10,449 bases of DNA from JACQXM01 sp964569425 (GCA_964569425.1 CAZMVD010000142.1:1-10449); one strand, 5' to 3'. Shown: positions 1-6,873, counted from the stretch's first letter. Made by a program: numbers and translations. The notes: generated by a model not told the origin, from the letters alone.

Positions 1-134
1 CGGCCAACTCCCCCCACTACCCGAACCCGCCATTGCAAACGGCTGAGGTGTTACAAGGCGGTTAGGGACTCACGTATATTCGCGCCTAGCTGGCGCAATC
101 GTCATTGCGGTCGAGTGTCATTGGGCCTCAAAAC
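1..134. other. Left flank, no gene recognised
   Basis: I see no gene, RNA or convincing control site here. One frame is open from the window edge to a TAG at 63-65 (about 20 codons), too short to call the end of an upstream gene. The stretch ends where the left inverted repeat of the insertion sequence begins. Confidence 0.5.
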
Positions 135-159
135 GGTTCTCCCGCAATCTTGGTGAAGG
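135..159 (+). repeat. Left terminal inverted repeat of the ISL3 element
   Basis: This 25-bp repeat is the exact reverse complement of 2083-2107. Identity stops on both sides: c134 faces a2108 on the outside, and g160 faces t2082 on the inside. That fixes the element's boundaries. Confidence 0.93.
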
Positions 160-186
160 GCTCTCGCCCCCGATTTTAGCGGTAAA

Positions 187-1884
187 ATGTCCCGGTTGTA
201 CGGGTCCACGGATGGATCCGCATGTCGTGGAATGGAGTCCGCTGGGGTGATCAATCCGCTATTGCCCGATCCCTGGGTCCTTCGTTGTCGTCAAGTCCTG
301 ATCGAACCGGAACAAGTCACGGTGGAGCTCGAGACCATGGCCCCGGCAGCCACATGCCCGCTTTGCGGAAGGTCGTCGCGGCGGGTGCATGGCCGCTACT
401 GGCGGAGCTTGGGCGATCTGCCCTGGCAGGGCCAAGTCGTCCGCTGGCGGATGAGGGCCCGGAAGTTTTTCTGTGACAACGCCGAGTGCCGGCGGAACAT
501 CTTCACTGAGCGGATGCCCATGGTGGCCGCGGCCTATGCCCGTGGGACCATTCGACTGGACAAGGCCATCACTGATCTTGCCTTTGCCTGTGGAGGAGAG
601 GCCGGGGCCCGGTTGGCGGCAGAGTTGGGTATGCCCACCAGCCCGGACACGCTCCTTCGACGAATCCGGCAATATCCCATGCCCGTTGCCGGTTCATTCC
701 AAGCCGTCGGTGTCGACGATTGGGCGGTTCGCCGGGGGCAACGATATGGAACCATCCTTTGCGATCTCCAGCGGCATCGACCGGTGGACATGCTGGAGGG
801 TCGTGAGGCGCTAACGCTGGCCACTTGGCTTAGAGGGCATCCGGAAATTCAGGTCATCAGTCGAGACCGTGCCAGCTGCTACAGTGAAGGTGCCTCCACC
901 GGCGCACCGCAAGCGATGCAGGTGGCCGACCGCTTTCACTTGATGCAGAATCTTCGGCGCGCGCTGGTCAAAATGCTCGAACGCCGCTATCCACACTTGA
1001 TTGCCGCCGCCCAGGAGGTGGCCACTGTGTTCCCACCCGTTTCGTCAATTCCGAGGAGCGTGGAACCGCCGAAACCGATGCGCGAACGTCGCCTGCCACG
1101 ACGGGAAACGATGCGGGAGATTCGGCGCGCCCGCCGTCTGGAACGTTACCAGAAGTTGATCGAGCTGCACCAGCAGAGCCTCTCGGATCGGGCGATCGCC
1201 AAGATCCTGGGGATCAACCGGGAAACGGTGGCGCGGTACATCCGGGCGGGCCAGCTTCCGGAGCGTGCTCCGCGGCGGTACGCCAGCCGGACCGATCCCC
1301 ATTCTGATTTCTTGCGAAAACGCTGGGATGAAGGATGTCACAACGCTGCCCAACTGTTTCGGGAGCTCAAGAATCAGGGCATTTCAGTATCGTACTGCAG
1401 TGTCCGCCGGCGTATCGCTCACTGGGACCATCAGGGTTCCGGCACGGCCCCCGACGGTTCGTCAGCGAACCCGGCAGCGGTAGCTCCTCCATCGGCCAAA
1501 CGCGTGGCTTGGTTATTTTTGAAGGAACGTGGTGACCTGGAGGAGCGAGACTCGGCCTTGGTCGACGCTCTGTTTCGGCGTTGCCCGGAGTTGGCTGCAG
1601 CGGCCTCCTTGGCCGGCAACTTCGCCACGATGCTTCGGCAACGCCAAGGCGATGCCCTCGATGACTGGATCCAACGCGCCTGGAATCCAGCCATTCCCCG
1701 CGAACTTCGGGTGTTTGCGACCGGTCTGAAGTCTGACTATGACGCCGTGAAAGCGGCGCTCACCACCGACTGGAACAACGGTCAGGTGGAAGGTCAGGTA
1801 AACCGGCTGAAACTGATCAAACGGCAGATGTATGGTCGAGCGAAATTCGATCTGCTCCGGCAGCGTGTGCTGCACACACGGTAA
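187..1884 (+). CDS. ISL3-family DDE transposase
   Basis: Catalyses cut-and-paste movement of the surrounding element. The 565-residue product has the full ISL3 layout. An N-terminal zinc-ribbon has Cys57-x2-Cys60 and Cys96-x4-Cys101, and is followed by the family phrase IFTER (about 105-109). The catalytic region starts at GVDDWAVRRG (Asp177/178), continues through ISRDR (Asp227) and VADRFHLMQNL, and ends with NGQVEGQVNRLK (Glu535). An inserted helix-turn-helix lies near 334-355 (AIAKILGINRETVARYI). Length and C-terminus are normal for the family, with no frameshift. The first ATG (187) has no clear ribosome-binding site. The ATG at 232 (Met16) is a plausible alternative, because family similarity starts near residue 25. 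Known of the family: the DDE triad and zinc domain. Inferred: the protein is functional. Confidence 0.95.
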   Translation: MSRLYGSTDGSACRGMESAGVINPLLPDPWVLRCRQVLIEPEQVTVELETMAPAATCPLCGRSSRRVHGRYWRSLGDLPWQGQVVRWRMRARKFFCDNAECRRNIFTERMPMVAAAYARGTIRLDKAITDLAFACGGEAGARLAAELGMPTSPDTLLRRIRQYPMPVAGSFQAVGVDDWAVRRGQRYGTILCDLQRHRPVDMLEGREALTLATWLRGHPEIQVISRDRASCYSEGASTGAPQAMQVADRFHLMQNLRRALVKMLERRYPHLIAAAQEVATVFPPVSSIPRSVEPPKPMRERRLPRRETMREIRRARRLERYQKLIELHQQSLSDRAIAKILGINRETVARYIRAGQLPERAPRRYASRTDPHSDFLRKRWDEGCHNAAQLFRELKNQGISVSYCSVRRRIAHWDHQGSGTAPDGSSANPAAVAPPSAKRVAWLFLKERGDLEERDSALVDALFRRCPELAAAASLAGNFATMLRQRQGDALDDWIQRAWNPAIPRELRVFATGLKSDYDAVKAALTTDWNNGQVEGQVNRLKLIKRQMYGRAKFDLLRQRVLHTR

Positions 1885-1956
1885 GCCGGTCAGAGTCGAA
1901 ATAGGGAGCAAAACGGCAGGGGCTCCGAGGAATCTCGAAGTTGAAGCTATGATCAA

Positions 1957-1991
1957 AGTGCCGTGGTGACGGCGCCTGTCACCACGGCACT
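1957..1991 (+). other. 14-bp perfect hairpin in the IS 3' non-coding tail
   Basis: AGTGCCGTGGTGAC (1957-1970) pairs perfectly with 1978-1991 around a 7-nt loop (1971-1977). It lies 72 bp after the transposase stop and about 90 bp before the right inverted repeat. No T-run follows, so it is not a classical intrinsic terminator. It could limit read-through, stabilise the transposase mRNA 3' end, or be a binding site. The structure is certain; the role is unknown. Confidence 0.7.
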
Positions 1992-2082
1992 GAGTGAGAC
2001 AGTCCTTGTCCTGATTGATTCAACTAACGCAATACCAAGTCCTTGGCATCGTGAATCGACGCCGCATGTAAGGACGCAGAAT

Positions 2083-2107
2083 CCTTCACCAAGATTGCGG
2101 GAGAACC
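2083..2107 (-). repeat. Right terminal inverted repeat of the ISL3 element
   Basis: Perfect 25-bp inverted match to 135-159, ending GCGGGAGAACC. It marks the right boundary of the element. The next bases (from 2108) do not repeat the left flank. Confidence 0.93.
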
Positions 2108-2670
2108 AATTCAACCTGCCCGGTGACAGTTCGAGTGAGAAGGGTCCCGCCTGGCGGAGAAGTTCGATCCAGCGGGCAACCACATCCGCTGGTGGATACC
2201 GGTGATTGTGTCGAGGCCTGTACCGTGGATTTGCAACCCATGGATTGCGCCGGAGAATCTGCTCCGCTCGTGTCGAGTACGAATTGGCTTCACTTACTCA
2301 CGACCCATCGTGGACCACTCGATCGCCAAGCAATCAGCCTTGGAGTACTACAAGCAAATCCGGAGTCACGGTAATCAAGCAACGGGCGTCAGATGTCGCT
2401 AGCGAGTGCGATACTGCGCGGTTGGCAAAACGAATGACTGGCGGTGGCGTTCCAGCGTGTGCCGAGTTGTCGAATATTTCGTTGCCGCGAGCAGTCTTTG
2501 GTCGAAATGGCTCCATGCACAGAAAAAACTCGGATACCGGTACTCGATCGATGGATATTGTCGCGGGTGAACTTGTTGCGTTTGTCCCAATCGGCAGACA
2601 ACATTCCGCTTTTCGGGCTGAAGCTCATTCCACCGGAGGGCTGAAAACCTCATTTCCAGCTCGCTTTGGC
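2108..2670. other. Gene-free stretch between the IS and the tRNA gene
   Basis: No reading frame on either strand gives a recognisable protein, a convincing start with a ribosome-binding site, or the strong GC3 bias of the genes to the right. The longest candidate (a + strand frame, 2206-2685) reads as low-quality, Ser/Arg/Thr-rich sequence without motifs. The stretch is visibly less GC-rich than the genes from 2960 onward. It could be decayed coding DNA, part of an older insertion, or simple intergenic DNA. Confidence 0.5.
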
Positions 2671-2698
2671 TTGCCAGATGCTTAAATCGAGGTATCCT
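2671..2698 (+). promoter_or_regulatory. Candidate sigma70 promoter for tRNA-Gly
   Basis: TTGCCA (2671-2676, five of six matches to the -35 consensus) and TATCCT (2693-2698, four of six) are separated by 16 bp. Transcription would start near 2705, about 85 nt upstream of the tRNA. The position suits a tRNA promoter, but the call rests on two short matches only. Confidence 0.35.
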
Positions 2699-2700
2699 GA

Positions 2701-2750
2701 CGCGAAATGTAGTGCAAACGGGGTTCGCGAAATGCAGTGCAGCGAACGGC
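2701..2750 (+). repeat. Two-copy direct repeat, 25-bp period, in the tRNA leader
   Basis: CGCGAAATGTAGTGC (2701-2715) recurs as CGCGAAATGCAGTGC (2726-2740), 14 of 15 identical; the remainder of each 25-bp unit has diverged. In the second copy GTTCGC (2723-2728) can pair with GCGAAC (2742-2747). The repeat lies in the presumed 5' leader of the tRNA transcript. Its function is unknown. Confidence 0.5.
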
Positions 2751-2788
2751 AGACTTTCGGTGTAAGTCGTTGTCCCACAAGCAATTAT

Positions 2789-2860
2789 GCGGGCGTAGCT
2801 CAATGGTAGAGCATCAGCCTTCCAAGCTGAATGTTGCGCGTTCGAGTCGCGTCGCCCGCT
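2789..2860 (+). tRNA. tRNA-Gly (anticodon UCC)
   Basis: Delivers glycine at GGA/GGG codons. A full cloverleaf can be drawn. The acceptor stem GCGGGCG (2789-2795) pairs with CGCCCGC (2853-2859), leaving U2860 as discriminator. The D arm is GCTC/GAGC (2798-2812). The anticodon stem TCAGC/GCTGA (2814-2830) holds the loop CTTCCAA with anticodon TCC at 2821-2823. The variable loop has five bases, and the T stem GCGCG/CGCGT contains one G-U pair closing a TTCGAGT loop. The 3' CCA is not encoded. No intrinsic terminator follows, so it may be co-transcribed with the glycosyltransferase gene 100 bp downstream. Confidence 0.96.
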
Positions 2861-2949
2861 TTACTCACTTCTAGCTGCTTGAGGAAACGCGCATGTCAAG
2901 GCGGTGTTTCGGCAGAATCCGTTGGGTTGCGCAGCGGGGGGCTCCGGCC

Positions 2950-2953
2950 GAGG
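2950..2953 (+). promoter_or_regulatory. Ribosome-binding site deciding the glycosyltransferase start
   Basis: GAGG at 2950-2953 sits six bases before the ATG at 2960. The same frame is open further upstream to an ATG at 2831, but that codon lies inside the tRNA gene and can be excluded as the start. Confidence 0.5.
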
Positions 2954-2959
2954 CCAGCG

Positions 2960-4849
2960 ATGGACTCCATGACTGACGATTCGCAGCGCTGTGTGTCCGC
3001 GAGCCGGCGCGCGAACTACGTGAGCGTTGCGGCCGGGGCGGCGCTGGCGCTGGGGGTCCGGCTCACTCATGTGTGGCTGTCGATGGATGTGCCAACCGTG
3101 CGTCACCCGGTGGGGGATGCGGCGGGGTACCTGGCTTGGGCGCGGGCCATCGCCGGCGGAGACTGGTGGGGTGGCGAGGCGTTCTATCAGGCGCCGCTGT
3201 ACCCATACGTACTGGCGGGGCTGTTTACGCTGTTCGGCGACGGCGTGGGCGTGGTGCGCGTGGCCCAGGCGTGCTTCGGGGCGGCGAGTGCCGGGCTGAT
3301 GTATGCGGCGGGGCGGCGGCTGTTCGGGCCGACCGCCGGCATGATAAGTGCCATTATGTTGGCCCTCTATGCGCCGGCGATTCACTATGACGGCATCGTG
3401 CAGAAGGCGTCGTTAACGGGGCTGCTCACCTGCGCGCTGCTGGCCGCGGCGGCGGCGCGACGGGCGTGGCTCTGCGGCGTGGTGCTGGGGCTGCTGGCGC
3501 TGACGCGGGAAAACGCCTTCGTGTGGTGGCCGGTGCTGGCGGTGTGGCTGGCGGGGAAAGCCGAAACGCCGAAACGCCGAAACGCCGAAACGAGCGGCGA
3601 TGAGGCAGCGAGGCAGCGGGGGAGGCGGGAGGCGAGAGGCGAGTGGCGAGAGCGGCAACCGGGCCCGCAATCCGCAATCCGAAATCCCCAATCCGCAATC
3701 CCCAGCCGGTGGCGGCCGGTCGTTGGGTTCGCGCTGGGAACGCTGCTGGTTCTCGCGCCCGTGGCGGTGCGGAACCGGTTCGTGGGGGGCGGGTGGACGT
3801 TATCGACATTTCAGGCGGGTCCGAACTTCTACATCGGAAACGGTGCGGCGGCGGACGGACGCTACATTCCACTGGTTCGCGGTCACGAGTCGCCGGAATT
3901 CGAACGGGCGGACGCGACGCGGCTGGCCCAGCAAGCCGCCGGTCGGACCCTGACGCCGCGGGAGGTTTCACGTTATTGGTCGTCGCAGTCCTGGAAGGAG
4001 ATCGCGGTCGATCCGGCGCGCTGGATGGCGCTGTTGGGGTACAAGGTTCTGCTGACCGTGAATCGTTATGAGGTGGCCGATGCGGAAAGCCTCTACGTGT
4101 ATGCGGGGCTCTCGCCGATGCTCGCTGTGGTGACGCCGATTTGGCACTTCGGGGTGCTGGCGCCGCTGGCCGTGCTGGGATGGGCCGTGGCGCAACAACG
4201 CCGACGGCAGGAATGGCTGTTGCTGTCGCTGGCGGTGGTGATGGTGTTCGCCGTCGCGGCGTTTTTTGTGCTGGGGCGGTATCGGTATCCGGTGGCGCTG
4301 GTGCTGATGCCGCTTTCGGCGGCGGGAATCCTGGGAATTGGGAGAATTGTCTTCCGGCGCAAGGCGTTGGATATCGCTGCAACCAAGAGGGACTGGTCCG
4401 ATCAACCGTTACAGGTCCGCCTGTGGCGCGGCGTCGGCACCGCGGCGCTGGTCGCGGTGGTGTGCAACTGGCCTATTCAGGACGAACGGCGGCTGAATGC
4501 GCTGGCCTGGATGAACGTCGGCGTGGCGGCGGCACGGGCGGGCGAGGTGGAGACGGCAACGGGTTACTTCGAATTCGCCATTGAGCAGCACCCCGAATCG
4601 CCGGAGGCCCGGTACAACCTGGCTACAGCGCTGGCGATGCAAGACCGGTTCGCAGAAGCGATAACCCATTACCAGGTCGCTCATCAATTGGCGCCTGGCG
4701 CGCCGGGACTGGATTACAACATGGGTGTCGCACTGGAACGGCTCGGTCGAGTTGACGAGGCCCTCGCCTGTTATCGTCGGGCCGTTGAGGCGGATTCTGG
4801 CGATGGCGATGCGCAAAGGGCAGTCGATCGACTTTCAGGTCATCCATAG
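2960..4849 (+). CDS. GT39/PMT-like membrane glycosyltransferase with C-terminal TPRs
   Basis: Probably transfers a sugar from a polyprenyl-phosphate donor at the cytoplasmic membrane; the acceptor is unknown. The 629-residue product begins with a membrane segment at about 18-38. A first outer loop contains HPVGDAAGYLAWA (Asp53 in the position of the catalytic acidic residue of GT-C enzymes) and FYQAPLYPYVLAG. Further membrane segments lie at about 100-142, 151-198, 253-272, 385-410, 417-465 and 489-505. Three TPR-like units follow (about 511-544, 546-579, 580-613). Residues 199-252, between two membrane segments, form a charged linker encoded by tandem 7/8-bp repeats. A start at 2960 fits the GAGG site. 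ATG 2969 is an alternative. The family call is good; substrate and TPR partner cannot be read from the sequence. Confidence 0.82.
   Translation: MDSMTDDSQRCVSASRRANYVSVAAGAALALGVRLTHVWLSMDVPTVRHPVGDAAGYLAWARAIAGGDWWGGEAFYQAPLYPYVLAGLFTLFGDGVGVVRVAQACFGAASAGLMYAAGRRLFGPTAGMISAIMLALYAPAIHYDGIVQKASLTGLLTCALLAAAAARRAWLCGVVLGLLALTRENAFVWWPVLAVWLAGKAETPKRRNAETSGDEAARQRGRREARGEWRERQPGPQSAIRNPQSAIPSRWRPVVGFALGTLLVLAPVAVRNRFVGGGWTLSTFQAGPNFYIGNGAAADGRYIPLVRGHESPEFERADATRLAQQAAGRTLTPREVSRYWSSQSWKEIAVDPARWMALLGYKVLLTVNRYEVADAESLYVYAGLSPMLAVVTPIWHFGVLAPLAVLGWAVAQQRRRQEWLLLSLAVVMVFAVAAFFVLGRYRYPVALVLMPLSAAGILGIGRIVFRRKALDIAATKRDWSDQPLQVRLWRGVGTAALVAVVCNWPIQDERRLNALAWMNVGVAAARAGEVETATGYFEFAIEQHPESPEARYNLATALAMQDRFAEAITHYQVAHQLAPGAPGLDYNMGVALERLGRVDEALACYRRAVEADSGDGDAQRAVDRLSGHP
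3560..3703 (+). repeat. Composite block of short tandem repeats inside a coding gene
   Basis: The 144-bp block is a patchwork of tandem units: GCCGAAAC x4 (3560-3591), GAGGCAGC x2 (3602-3617), GAGGCGA-type heptamers x4 (3622-3649), and CGCAATC-type heptamers x5 (3666-3700). It stays in frame and encodes part of the 199-252 linker. Protein-level periods follow from the unit length: AET recurs 8 residues apart (24 bp), and PQSAIRN is followed directly by PQSAIPS (21 bp). Each unit, repeated, has no stop codon in any of the six frames. The style resembles the degenerate heptanucleotide STRR repeats of cyanobacteria, although that similarity is by pattern only. Confidence 0.9.
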
Positions 4850-4909
4850 GGTCAGGAATAAAGTGGTAGTGTACTAAGAATTCTACAGGAATCTGAGAAT
4901 TGGTCTTTA

Positions 4910-4937
4910 TTGACAAAGTCGTTTTGGGTACAATAAT
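4910..4937 (+). promoter_or_regulatory. Candidate sigma70 promoter of a small RNA
   Basis: A consensus -35 TTGACA (4910-4915) and -10 AATAAT (4932-4937) are separated by 16 bp, in a locally AT-rich stretch within GC-rich DNA. TACAAT at 4929-4934 is a better hexamer but only 13 bp away. Transcription would start near 4941-4944, just where a hairpin begins. The promoter lies 61 bp after the glycosyltransferase stop, with no good reading frame behind it. Confidence 0.55.
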
Positions 4938-4941
4938 GCTC

Positions 4942-5071
4942 GCACGTCGGTCGAGAGGGTATGTGCAGTTTGTTCCGATTCGACTTGGCGTAGAAACTTC
5001 GTCACTCTCCGTCCAATTCCCCCATTGGACGGTTCCCCAAGGCCCGGTCCACCCCACCGGGCCGCTTTTTT
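4942..5071 (+). ncRNA. Candidate small structured RNA, about 130 nt, family unknown
   Basis: A good promoter, three hairpins and a strong intrinsic terminator define a compact transcription unit without a credible protein frame. Hairpin 1 has a 6-bp stem (4942-4947 with 4961-4966). Hairpin 2 is a perfect 9-bp stem, CCGTCCAAT/ATTGGACGG (5009-5017 with 5024-5032), with loop TCCCCC. Hairpin 3 is the terminator, with loop CCACCCC. C-rich loops can pair with G-rich Shine-Dalgarno sequences in some trans-acting small RNAs, so a regulatory role is possible but inferred. I see no 4.5S/SRP GGAAGG motif and no match to tmRNA or RNase P. Alternatively it is a terminated leader (attenuator) of the kinase operon that starts 200 bp downstream. 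Confidence 0.5.
5041..5071 (+). terminator. Strong rho-independent terminator
   Basis: GGCCCGGT (5041-5048) pairs perfectly with ACCGGGCC (5056-5063) around a 7-nt loop, and is followed two bases later by six T (5066-5071). It ends the candidate small RNA and would also stop read-through from the glycosyltransferase gene. GGCCGC (5060-5065) can alternatively pair with GCGGCC (5074-5079), enclosing the T-run. That pairing forms only after the polymerase has passed, so a classical antiterminator is unlikely. Confidence 0.88.
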
Positions 5072-5270
5072 GCGCGGCCGGCAGGCCCCAAGCCCATTCA
5101 GGCACCGAGTTGATTCCATCGTCATGAACTATTGGGGCGGCGGTTGACTGTCAGGTTGGCACCGGTCGGCTACACTCGCGGCTGTTCGGAATGTTATCGT
5201 CGCCCGCGATGGGGTTGCCTGGGAGTTCGGTCCATGGCGTGCGGCCGGTTCGACGACCGACGAGTGTCAA

Positions 5271-6806
5271 GTGGCGTGGTTAATTGATGACAAGGCGTTG
5301 TCACTGCGCGTATCGCTGGCGCGCAAGATCAGCCTGCTGTTCGGCACGGCGGTGCTGCTGATCATCGGCGTGACGTTGTTGTTTCCCTGGCTGCAGATGA
5401 ACTGGCTGGATGAAGAGGCCATGCTGATGCAGGCGCATTGGGTGGCGACGGCGGCGCTGCAGGCGGCGGAGCCCAAGGGGCCGGACTGGAGCGCTGCGCA
5501 GGCAGAGGTACGGCGGCGCTGGCCGGCGCTGGCTCGGAGCACCGGACTGCCGCCTGCGCCGCCGGAGCTGGTGCCGGTGGACGCGGTGATGGGAGAAGGA
5601 TTCCGACAGGAAGCGGTCGCGCGACTTAGCCGCGACGATCGGCAGCGCTATTTCTGGCGTGTGCAGGATGATGGACGGCGGTTCCGGTACGCGCTGGCGG
5701 TGCGTGCCGGGGAGGGAACGGCACATCCGGCGGCGCTGGTGGGCATTGTCGACGTGCGGCTTTCGATCCCGCCACGCAAAGGCCTGTGGAATGACGCGGT
5801 CACGGTGTTGGCGGGCGCCAGCGGGGCGGTGCTGGCGATTCTGGTGTTCTACATGGTCACGCAGCGCCTGGTGCTGGGTCGCGTGGCGGCGCTGCGCACC
5901 GCGGCGGAGCAGGTCACGCGGGGCGATCTGGACGTGCGCGCCGCCATCCGCAGCGGTGACGAGTTCGAGGATCTGGCGCACTCGTTCAACGAAATGCTCA
6001 CCAGCCTCAAGTCGGCGCAGGAGGAACTGCGAAAGACCAATCGCTCGCTGGATATTCGCCTGGGGGAACTGGCCGAGACGAACGTGGCACTGTACGAAGC
6101 CAATCGTCTCAAGGGCGAGTTTTTGGCCAACGTGACCCACGAACTGCGCACCCCACTGGTGTCGATCATCGGCTTTGCCGAATTGCTGCGCGACGCATGG
6201 GAGAGCCCGGAAGCGGACCGCCAGCGGTTGCGGCGGTTTACGGAGAACATCCTGACCAGCGGGCGGAGCCTGCTGGAGATCATTAACGACCTGCTCGACC
6301 TCGCCAAGATCGAAGCGGGCAAGATGGAACTGCACCTGGTGGAGTTTTCCCTCGTAGAATTGTGTCATGACATGCTGGACTTCATTCGCCCGTTGGCGGA
6401 CAAGAAGCATCAGCGACTGGAATCGGAGGTGGCCGAAGACCTGCCAACCATGCACAGCGACCCGGGGAAGGTCAAGCAAATCCTCTACAATCTGCTGAGC
6501 AATGCGGTGAAGTTCACTCCCCCGGAGGGGGTCATCGCGCTGCTGGTGGCGCGGGAGGGTGACTTGAGGGTGCGGATGACCGTGCGGGACAGCGGGCCGG
6601 GCATTCCGGCGGAACAACAGGGCCGCATCTTCGAGAAATTTCACCAGGTGGATTCGTCGAAAACGCGCGAGTACGAAGGGACGGGGCTGGGGCTGGCGAT
6701 TACGCGAGAGCTGGTCCACGCGCTCGGCGGGACGATTCGCCTGGAGAGCACGGCGGGCGCGGGCGCTACGTTTGTGGTTGAGCTTCTGATGGCGATCAGG
6801 CGGTAG
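5271..6806 (+). CDS. Membrane sensor histidine kinase (HAMP, HisKA, HATPase)
   Basis: Senses a signal outside the membrane and autophosphorylates on histidine. The 511-residue product has a membrane segment at about 20-41, a roughly 130-residue extracytoplasmic domain of no recognised family (about 42-173), a second membrane segment (174-198), and a HAMP linker (about 199-255) with a following coiled coil. The HisKA box FLANVTHELRTPL has His290. The ATPase domain shows the N box (Asn407, Asn411), DSGPGI (440-445), IFEKF and GTGLGL (470-475), so all catalytic boxes are present. The GTG start at 5271 keeps the first membrane segment but has only a weak upstream GAG; later ATG codons would remove that segment. 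The HisKA sequence is of the type usually paired with OmpR-like regulators. The neighbouring regulator is NtrC-type, so cross-talk with the next gene's product is inferred. Confidence 0.9.
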   Translation: MAWLIDDKALSLRVSLARKISLLFGTAVLLIIGVTLLFPWLQMNWLDEEAMLMQAHWVATAALQAAEPKGPDWSAAQAEVRRRWPALARSTGLPPAPPELVPVDAVMGEGFRQEAVARLSRDDRQRYFWRVQDDGRRFRYALAVRAGEGTAHPAALVGIVDVRLSIPPRKGLWNDAVTVLAGASGAVLAILVFYMVTQRLVLGRVAALRTAAEQVTRGDLDVRAAIRSGDEFEDLAHSFNEMLTSLKSAQEELRKTNRSLDIRLGELAETNVALYEANRLKGEFLANVTHELRTPLVSIIGFAELLRDAWESPEADRQRLRRFTENILTSGRSLLEIINDLLDLAKIEAGKMELHLVEFSLVELCHDMLDFIRPLADKKHQRLESEVAEDLPTMHSDPGKVKQILYNLLSNAVKFTPPEGVIALLVAREGDLRVRMTVRDSGPGIPAEQQGRIFEKFHQVDSSKTREYEGTGLGLAITRELVHALGGTIRLESTAGAGATFVVELLMAIRR

Positions 6807-6873
6807 CCCGGTCGGCGTGCGCCCGGGCAGCGCGCGGCTGGGGCACTGACAGGGTGCAGGACGGAACGCAGGC

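Larger units (their letters stand above)
135..2107 (+). mobile_element. ISL3-family insertion sequence, apparently intact
   Basis: A 1,973-bp element delimited by perfect 25-bp terminal inverted repeats (135-159 and 2083-2107) beginning GGTTCTCCCGC. It encloses one full-length ISL3-type transposase gene. Terminal repeats starting with GG and a single DDE transposase are typical of ISL3 elements. The family usually makes 8-bp target duplications, but the flanks here (CTCAAAAC on the left, AATTCAAC on the right) do not match, so no target duplication is visible. About 200 bp of non-coding DNA lies between the transposase stop and the right repeat and contains a strong hairpin. Perfect ends and an unbroken gene suggest a recent, possibly active copy. 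The family call is secure; activity is inference. Confidence 0.93.

Noticed and set aside
1..65. C-terminal end of an upstream gene
   Set aside because: Only about 20 open codons before TAG, no motif and no support for the frame.
2206..2685. Possible 159-codon gene in the gene-free stretch
   Set aside because: No recognisable motif, no ribosome-binding site, no codon-position bias, and it overlaps the candidate tRNA promoter region.
2831..2959. Extension of the glycosyltransferase frame to an ATG at 2831
   Set aside because: That ATG lies in the variable-loop region of the tRNA-Gly gene, and the 43 extra residues have no similarity to the family; GAGG before 2960 gives a better start.
3560..3703. 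CRISPR array
   Set aside because: Units are 7-8 bp and contiguous with no spacers; they are simple tandem repeats within a coding sequence.
3426..4382. Long opposite-strand reading frame (318 codons) through the glycosyltransferase gene
   Set aside because: Pro/Arg/Ala-rich with no motifs, a shadow of high GC3 in the real gene and of the stop-free tandem repeats.
5157..5172. Sigma54-like site TTGGCAC...GGCTA upstream of the membrane kinase gene
   Set aside because: The GG and GC elements are nine bases apart instead of the strict ten, and the -12 part matches poorly, so autoregulation through sigma54 is not supported.
5144..5176. TTGACT and TACACT as a promoter for the membrane kinase gene
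   Set aside because: The spacer is 21 bp, well outside the usual 16-18 bp.
6841..6858. Sigma54-like GGGCAC...GTGCAG before the soluble kinase gene
   Set aside because: The spacing is two bases too long for sigma54 recognition.
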